DNA of 10,484 nt from contig DOTC01000205.1 in NCBI GenBank assembly GCA_003513855.1, positions 1,522 through 12,005 of the forward strand. Reading direction: 5' to 3'. The notes under the pieces are model-generated. The model was not told where the DNA came from, did no database searches, and saw nothing but the letters and a program-made list of their open reading frames with translations. Source of the DNA: Deltaproteobacteria bacterium (GTDB lineage: Bacteria > Desulfobacterota > Deferrimicrobia > Deferrimicrobiales > Deferrimicrobiaceae). This document shows, piece after piece, positions 5,586 to 10,484 of this stretch. Position 1 is the stretch's first letter. Each line of letters opens with the position of its first letter. The translations under genes were made by a program, and so were the position numbers.

Positions 5586-7262
5586 CTACCGGTCCCCGGC
5601 CAGCGGTACGATGAGTTTGGGGTTGGCTCCCGGTGCAACGGTCACGGTCACCACCCGTTCCACGCCAAGGGGCTCGTTCACGAAGCGCAGCCGGTGCTCC
5701 CCCTCGGGGAGCTCCAGCAGGGAAATCGGAGTCACCCCGAGATACTGCCTCCCCTCGTACACCTTCGCCCAGGGAATCGCCTGGACCACTTCCAGCGTAC
5801 CCGTCCGGCGCTCCAGCGCCATCCGGAAACGGGAAAGCTGCGCAAGCGAATCGGCCGGTACGGTTCGCGAGACGTACCCCTCCTTGCGGAACACGATGGT
5901 CCCTCCCGCCAGGGGCGCAGTGTCCAGATCCAGGGGTGTGGAACCGAGAGAGGTCCCATCCCCGGAGTCCACCAGAACCCCTGCCGGCTCGGTCTCGATC
6001 CACACCCGTCGTTCCTTTCCGGGGAGGAGACCGCCCTGCGAAATCCCCTCCGGACTCAGCCCCTTCGGCGAGGAATTCCCGGGATCGGCGAAGGAATCAA
6101 CAACCTTTCCCGGATTCAACGATCGGTTCTCGGAAGGAATCGCCGGGGGGGCCGCGGGGGAAATCTCCCTCGTCATAACGGAAGAGTTTTCCCGCCGTGG
6201 CGGTCCGGTCCCCTTCCACAGCATCACACCCCCCACGGATACCGCCACGAGCGCCGATGTCACCCCGATTCGGACTCCCCGTCTGCCCATCATCCCGTAG
6301 GCTTCCCTGTTCTCGCGCACCATGGCCGAATCGCCCCCCGAAGGGACGGGGTCAGCGACAACCGTATCTTCTTCGCCCTTTCCCGCCCCGGGGAAGAGGA
6401 GATCCCAGAAAGCGACCAGGTCGGTCCGGGATACAACCCCGGGAACGGCACTGCTGATCGCAAACGCGAAGCTGCCTGCCGTCGGATACCGGTCTTCCCT
6501 TTCCTTCGCCAGGCACTTCCTCAGAATCCCCGAAACGGCGGATGGGAAGCGGTCTGCGGGAAGATCTGCCGCATCATGATCACTCAGCCGGGCGAGAACC
6601 TCCTCTCGTCTCTCACCGCCGAAAAGCCTCCCCGGCAGGAAAAACTCCGCGGCAACCACCCCGGCGGAGAACAGATCCGACGAAACGGACGCCTCCTCCC
6701 CCCTGGCCTGCTCCGGAGACATGTAGGAAAACTTCCCCTCCCATGCTTCCGGCCTGCCCTCCCCGAGGCGCACCCCCCGTGCAATGCCGAAGTCCGTGAT
6801 TTTCACAGCCCCTGCCCTCGACAACAGGATGTTCGAGGGGGTGATGTCCCGATGGATGATTTTCCGGGAATGCAGGTAGGAGATCCCGTCCAGCATCCCT
6901 TCTACCCAGTACCGCCAGAGAGGAAGGGGGACCGGCATCGATCGGACGCGCATCTGCGCGACAGCCTGGGCCAGGTTCCACCCCTCGACGAATTCCATGG
7001 CGAGATAGAAGGACGTTCCCCGCTTTCCGAAATCGAACACCTGAACGAGGTTCTGATGGGAGAGGGTCGCCGCGATGCGCGCCTCCCGGATGAACATGTC
7101 GCGAAAGCGGGCATTCTCCGTGAAGCGCGGGTGAACCACCTTGACGGCCACGTCCTTCTCGAATCCCTCCTCCCCGCGCAGCCGGCAAAGGTATACCTCG
7201 GCCATTCCTCCGGATGCGATTTTCCGGATGACGGTGTACCGTTCGGGCAGGCCCGGAAACAA
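5586..7262 (-). CDS. Transmembrane Hanks-type Ser/Thr protein kinase with two C-terminal PEGA domains
   Basis: This 558-residue protein has a cytoplasmic kinase domain (about 9-272) with the key residues present: glycine loop IASGGMAEVY (16-24), K41 in VAVKVV, E60 in IREA, catalytic HRD (137-139), N144, DFG (157-159), and SPE (182-184) for APE. The loop reads HRDITPSN, so the usual Lys two positions after Asp139 is Thr141; similar HRDVT/SPxN loops occur in myxobacterial kinases, so activity is still likely. A linker leads to one membrane helix (about 329-349), a disordered Pro/Ser-rich stretch, and two PEGA beta domains (about 419-470 with EPAGVLVD, and 488-554 with PWAKVYEGRQYLGVTP), expected in the periplasm, where they may contact the envelope. 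The start is TTG at 7260-7262: AGGAGG (7270-7275) lies seven bases upstream and the kinase fold begins straight after. Only four bases separate it from the ntrX stop, implying coupled translation. The phosphorylation targets are unknown; NtrX or NtrY are possible candidates. Confidence 0.95.
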   Translation of the reverse strand: MFPGLPERYTVIRKIASGGMAEVYLCRLRGEEGFEKDVAVKVVHPRFTENARFRDMFIREARIAATLSHQNLVQVFDFGKRGTSFYLAMEFVEGWNLAQAVAQMRVRSMPVPLPLWRYWVEGMLDGISYLHSRKIIHRDITPSNILLSRAGAVKITDFGIARGVRLGEGRPEAWEGKFSYMSPEQARGEEASVSSDLFSAGVVAAEFFLPGRLFGGERREEVLARLSDHDAADLPADRFPSAVSGILRKCLAKEREDRYPTAGSFAFAISSAVPGVVSRTDLVAFWDLLFPGAGKGEEDTVVADPVPSGGDSAMVRENREAYGMMGRRGVRIGVTSALVAVSVGGVMLWKGTGPPRRENSSVMTREISPAAPPAIPSENRSLNPGKVVDSFADPGNSSPKGLSPEGISQGGLLPGKERRVWIETEPAGVLVDSGDGTSLGSTPLDLDTAPLAGGTIVFRKEGYVSRTVPADSLAQLSRFRMALERRTGTLEVVQAIPWAKVYEGRQYLGVTPISLLELPEGEHRLRFVNEPLGVERVVTVTVAPGANPKLIVPLAGDR

Positions 7263-7275
7263 CCGGCTACCTCCT
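7260..7275 (-). promoter_or_regulatory. Ribosome binding site and TTG start of the kinase gene, embedded in the ntrX end
   Basis: On the minus strand AGGAGG (7270-7275) also encodes the last two Arg codons of NtrX. It is followed directly by the NtrX stop TAG (7267-7269), four bases (7263-7266) and the TTG start (7260-7262). No ATG or GTG lies in frame between the Shine-Dalgarno and the kinase glycine loop, so TTG is the only sensible start. A ribosome ending ntrX would sit right over this site, so coupling of the two proteins' synthesis is expected. Confidence 0.8.
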
Positions 7276-8640
7276 CCCCCCCTCCGGCGCGATCGCCAGC
7301 TGCTTCATCTTCCGGTGGATGCTGGTTCGGTCCAGGCCCAGTTTCTCCGCCGTGCGGCTTATGTGGAAATCGTTCTCCCTGAGCTTCCGGGTGAGGAACT
7401 CCTTCTCGAACGCGAGGACGGCATCCCGGAAATGCTCCCGCTCGAAACCGCTCGGCGGCGTCTCCTCGCGCCTCGGCTCGACAGCCAGAACCCGCGCAAC
7501 GGTTTCCTCGCCGATCGCAGGCCCCGTCGACAGGATGACGAGTCTCTCCACGACGTTTCGCAATTCGCGGACGTTCCCCGGCCAAGTGTGGTCGAGGAGC
7601 CGTTCCATCGCCTCCCGGGTGAACGTCTTCCGTTCTTTTCCGTGCTCGGCGCAGATCTCCCCGGCAAAATGGTCCGCGATCGGGGGGATATCCTCCTTCC
7701 GGTCGCGCAAAGCCGGCACGAGGATCGGGAAGACGTTCAGGCGGAAGTAGAGGTCGTCGCGGAATCTTCCCGCCTCGACCTCCTTCGGCAGGTTCCGGTT
7801 GGTCGCCGCGATGATCCTAACGTCCGCATGGATCTTCTCCCCTCCCCCGATCCTCTCGAACTGTTTCTCCTCGAGGACCCGAAGGATCTTCGCTTGGGTG
7901 CGCGGGCTCATGTCTCCCACTTCATCGAGGAACAGGGTTCCCCCCTCCGCCATTTCGAAGCGCCCTTTCCTGCGCCCGGTCGCGCCGGTGAACGCCCCCT
8001 TCTCGTGCCCGAAGAGTTCCGATTCGATCAATTCGTCGGGGATGGCGGCACAGTTCACCGCGACGAACGGGCGGTTCGCTCTCCTGCTGTGGCGGTGGAT
8101 CTCGCGGGCGACGATCTCCTTCCCGGAGCCGTTCTCCCCGGCGACGAGGACCGAGGCGTTCGTGGGCCCGGCGGCCACGATCTCGGCCCGGACTCTCCCC
8201 ATGGATTCCGAATTCCCGACCAGGCGGTATTTTTTCTCGACCCGCTCCTTCAGCTCCACGTTCTCCAGGCGGAGCTCTCCCTGCTCGATCGCACGGGCGA
8301 GGGTAATGAGCAGCTTGGTGAGAGAGATCGGCTTCTCGATGAAATCGAACGCGCCCATCTTGACCGCCTTCACCGCCGTGTCGATCGTCCCGTGCCCCGA
8401 GATCATGATGACCGGGACGATCGGGTACGCCTCCCGGATCCTCTTGAGCGTCTCGAGACCGTCCATTCCCGGCATCCACACGTCGAGCAGGACGGCATCC
8501 ACGAACGACCGGGACAGAATCTCGAGGCCCTGGGCGCCGTCTCCCGCCTGCATCACGTGGTAGCCGTCGTCGGACAGAACGCCCTCGAGCGTCTTCCGGA
8601 TGTTCGTCTCGTCGTCGACGACCAGAACCGAGTATCCCAT
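7267..8640 (-). CDS. ntrX: NtrX-like sigma-54-dependent response regulator
   Basis: This 457-residue transcription activator has the NtrC-family layout. The receiver domain (about 3-118) has acidic pocket D9/D10, phospho-acceptor D53 in LLDVWMPGMDG, S81 and K103. The AAA+ domain (about 138-370) has Walker A GENGSGKE (168-175), the sigma-54-contacting loop GAFTGA (215-220), Walker B GGTLFLDE (233-240) and the WPGNVREL block (353-360). A Fis-type helix-turn-helix lies at about 420-447 (ISRTAEKLGLDRTSIHRKMK). With GAFTGA intact it should open sigma-54 promoters when phosphorylated. The receiver wording (VWMPGMDGLETLKRI, FDFIEKPISLTKLL) is of the NtrX type, and the gene follows an NtrY-like sensor, which supports the name; the exact regulon (nitrogen, redox or envelope) is not given by the sequence. 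ATG at 8638-8640 is seven bases after the ntrY stop; a G-rich stretch (GGGAGGGGGG, 8651-8660) before that stop serves as ribosome binding site. The last codons contain the Shine-Dalgarno of the kinase gene. Confidence 0.93.
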   Translation of the reverse strand: MGYSVLVVDDETNIRKTLEGVLSDDGYHVMQAGDGAQGLEILSRSFVDAVLLDVWMPGMDGLETLKRIREAYPIVPVIMISGHGTIDTAVKAVKMGAFDFIEKPISLTKLLITLARAIEQGELRLENVELKERVEKKYRLVGNSESMGRVRAEIVAAGPTNASVLVAGENGSGKEIVAREIHRHSRRANRPFVAVNCAAIPDELIESELFGHEKGAFTGATGRRKGRFEMAEGGTLFLDEVGDMSPRTQAKILRVLEEKQFERIGGGEKIHADVRIIAATNRNLPKEVEAGRFRDDLYFRLNVFPILVPALRDRKEDIPPIADHFAGEICAEHGKERKTFTREAMERLLDHTWPGNVRELRNVVERLVILSTGPAIGEETVARVLAVEPRREETPPSGFEREHFRDAVLAFEKEFLTRKLRENDFHISRTAEKLGLDRTSIHRKMKQLAIAPEGGRR

Positions 8641-8647
8641 TGCGAAG

Positions 8648-10484
8648 CTACCCCCCTCCCTTTGGTCGGACGGGGAATTCGATCTCGAATACCGCGCCCC
8701 TCGGGACGTTTTCCCGAACTTTCACCGTACCCTGGTGGTCGCTTGCGACCGAACTGACGATCGCCAGCCCGAGGCCCGTCCCCCCCTCCTTGCGGGAGAA
8801 ATACGGCTCGAACAGACGATCCCGGTCCCCGGCCGGGATTCCGGGTCCGTCGTCGCCGACGGAAATCCGCACTCTTCCCAGGGTCGGTTCGTTGCCAACC
8901 CGCACCACGACACGCCCTTTCTCCCCCAGCGCCGCCGCCGCGTTCTCCAGCAGGTTGGTCATCGCCCGGCGGATCTGGAACGGGTCGAACCAGACCGGCG
9001 GAGTCTGTTCCTCCTCGAACTCCCACGCGATTCCGGGGTGGGCCGACCGGAACGTCTCCACGACCGCCCGCACCTCATCCGGGAGGTTCCCCTCCTTGAA
9101 GGCGGGAGCGGGCATGCGGGCGAAGCGGGTGAACTCCTCGACGAGGTTCTTGAGCGATCCCACCTCGGACAGGATCGTCTGGGTGCACTCGGCGAAGGCG
9201 GGATCGTCCGCGTGCGACGGCGCGAACCTCCTCTCCAGCCGCTCCGTGGAGAGCTGGATCGGCGTCAGGGGGTTTCGGATCTCGTGAGCGATCCGCCGCG
9301 CGATTTCCCTCCAAGCCATGATCCGCTGCAGACGCATCGCCTGCGAGAGGTCGTCAAAGGCCACCACCAGCCCCATGTACTCCCCGTCGTCCCCCAGGAG
9401 CGACGTCACGCTGACACGCAGGGAGATCCTCTTCCCCCCGACGGTGAGATCCACCTGCCTCTCCACCTGCCCGCCGGGGGTCTCCACCACCTCGCGCGAA
9501 AGGGTCCGCACCGTCTCGTAGTGCTCTTCCCGGACCACCTCCTTGTACGGCTTGCCCATGACCTTGTCCATTTTGATCGCGAGCAGCCGTTCCGCCACCC
9601 GGTTGATCATCGCGATACGGCCCGTACGATCGATGACGATGACTCCGGTGGAGATGTTCGTCAGGATCGTCTCGATGAACCGGCTCCTTCTTCGAAGCTC
9701 CTCGAAGGTGGCCGAGAGGGATACGTTGGCATCCTCGAGACTCTTCTTCATCTCCTTGAGGTCCGCCGTCATCCGGTTGAAGGAGCCGACCAGGTTCCCG
9801 AATTCGTCGCTGGACTGGTAATCGAGCCTGACGTCCAGATCCCCGGAAGCCACCTTCTCGGTCCCTTCCGCCAGCATCTGGACGGGTACGGTAATCTGCC
9901 GCGCGAGATAGATTCCCATCCAGGAGGCGGCGAATACCACAAGGAGGGTGATGAGGATGAGCGTGGCGATGTAGCTGGCACGGATCGGGTCATCGAGAAG
10001 CCGCACCTGGTGGTACTCGTCGTACGCTTTCGTGATCTCCCGGATCCGGGTAACCTCGCGGGGCGGGATCATCTTCAGCGCAACGACGGCCCTCCCGTCG
10101 GACAGGAGACGGACGGCGGCCACATACGACTCGCTGACGAACGTCAACGCGCCTCTGCGCCGGAGGTTGCCCTCCACCCCTTTCAGGCGGGATCCTATCT
10201 GCGAGGTGATCTCCCCGGGAACATCCCCGCTCCTGCCCTGGACACCGCCTTTTCCCACGACCAGGAGAGCAACGTCCGGGGATTTCCCCCCCCGGACGGT
10301 CTCCAGGGCGGCGTCGAGGGAGACCTTCTCCCCCTTCCGGAGGAGTGCGGACGATGCCTCCTCCGTCATGCCGACCAGGCTCCCGGCCTCTTTCTCGAGG
10401 TTCCCGCGGGCGATGTCGAGTGCGCTGGTCAGAGCGAGCCCGACCCTGCTGCCGATCCACGACTTGATGCTCGTCGTGGTGATG
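8648..10484 (-). CDS. ntrY: NtrY-like membrane sensor histidine kinase (N-terminus beyond window)
   Basis: The frame is open to the right edge, giving 611 visible residues; the true start and first membrane helices lie outside. The internal ATG at 10367-10369 is not the start, since 38 clearly coding codons precede it (TTTSIKSWIGSRVGLALTSA onward). Numbering from that internal Met: an extracytoplasmic sensing region up to about 130, a membrane helix at about 132-152, HAMP (about 153-205), PAS (about 231-340), a dimerisation/phosphoacceptor domain with H362 in RRIAHEIRNPLTPIQLSTER (codon at 9284-9286), and an ATPase domain with N-box NLLEN (472-476), DDGPGIP (506-512) and GGTGLGLAI (529-537). 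The H-box wording, preceded by MAWREIA, is highly typical of NtrY. HEIRN fits the ExxN pattern of HisKA kinases that also act as phosphatases. It is expected to phosphorylate the NtrX-like regulator encoded seven bases downstream. No receiver domain is fused. The signal is unknown. Confidence 0.93.
   Translation of the reverse strand, partial: ITTTSIKSWIGSRVGLALTSALDIARGNLEKEAGSLVGMTEEASSALLRKGEKVSLDAALETVRGGKSPDVALLVVGKGGVQGRSGDVPGEITSQIGSRLKGVEGNLRRRGALTFVSESYVAAVRLLSDGRAVVALKMIPPREVTRIREITKAYDEYHQVRLLDDPIRASYIATLILITLLVVFAASWMGIYLARQITVPVQMLAEGTEKVASGDLDVRLDYQSSDEFGNLVGSFNRMTADLKEMKKSLEDANVSLSATFEELRRRSRFIETILTNISTGVIVIDRTGRIAMINRVAERLLAIKMDKVMGKPYKEVVREEHYETVRTLSREVVETPGGQVERQVDLTVGGKRISLRVSVTSLLGDDGEYMGLVVAFDDLSQAMRLQRIMAWREIARRIAHEIRNPLTPIQLSTERLERRFAPSHADDPAFAECTQTILSEVGSLKNLVEEFTRFARMPAPAFKEGNLPDEVRAVVETFRSAHPGIAWEFEEEQTPPVWFDPFQIRRAMTNLLENAAAALGEKGRVVVRVGNEPTLGRVRISVGDDGPGIPAGDRDRLFEPYFSRKEGGTGLGLAIVSSVASDHQGTVKVRENVPRGAVFEIEFPVRPKGGG

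Noticed and set aside
5481..7382. Open frame of 633 codons on the plus strand across the kinase gene
   Set aside because: It is antisense to a kinase with all catalytic motifs and shows only low-complexity Pro/Arg/Ser-rich sequence; it spans parts of three real genes.
7141..8757. Open frame of 538 codons on the plus strand opposite ntrX
   Set aside because: It is a shadow of a full-length sigma-54 activator gene; rich in Asp/Arg/Leu/Pro with no domain signature.
9975..9990. TGGCAC motif as a sigma-54 promoter element
   Set aside because: The required GC-containing -12 element does not follow at the right spacing, and it lies inside the ntrY coding sequence.
10367..10369. ATG as the start of the NtrY-like gene
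   Set aside because: The frame continues without a stop to the window edge with NtrY-like sequence, and the first membrane segments of the family would be missing.

Overview
The window is a GC-rich, densely packed bacterial segment with nine genes, two of them cut by the window edges. The gene content points to a Gram-negative bacterium, probably of deltaproteobacterial (Desulfobacterota/Myxococcota-like) type: an NtrY/NtrX two-component pair, a Hanks-type kinase carrying periplasmic PEGA domains, several signal-peptide proteins and a PlsB-like acyltransferase. The lineage is an inference from gene types and base composition; no marker gene is present.

Left part (1-2316): the first codons of a leftward gene run off the left edge. 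A divergent gene (303-1805, +) encodes an exported DUF4139 protein. It is followed by a convergent small gene (1938-2192, -) for an 84-residue exported protein of unknown function, which ends at a textbook intrinsic terminator (1868-1901). A 124-base intergenic region (2193-2316), with an unusually A/T-rich patch, separates this gene from the divergent acyltransferase.

Middle (2317-3747, +): a 476-residue membrane-associated acyltransferase of the PlsB glycerol-3-phosphate acyltransferase family. Its 3' end overlaps by 11 bases, tail to tail, the last gene of the large leftward cluster.

Right part (3737-10484, all -, read from right to left): NtrY-like sensor kinase (its N-terminus lies beyond the window), NtrX-like sigma-54 activator, a transmembrane Ser/Thr kinase with two C-terminal PEGA domains, a YajO-like aldo/keto reductase, an exported DUF302 protein and a small TPR protein. 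The gaps are 7, 4, 43, 79 and 11 bases, so this may be one operon. The first three genes are the most tightly joined: the kinase starts at TTG, with its Shine-Dalgarno inside the last codons of ntrX. This suggests that a two-component pathway and a Hanks-type kinase are produced together as a signalling module. I see no mobile element, CRISPR array, tRNA or rRNA. The most noteworthy feature is the coupled ntrYX-kinase module; I found no clearly new system.
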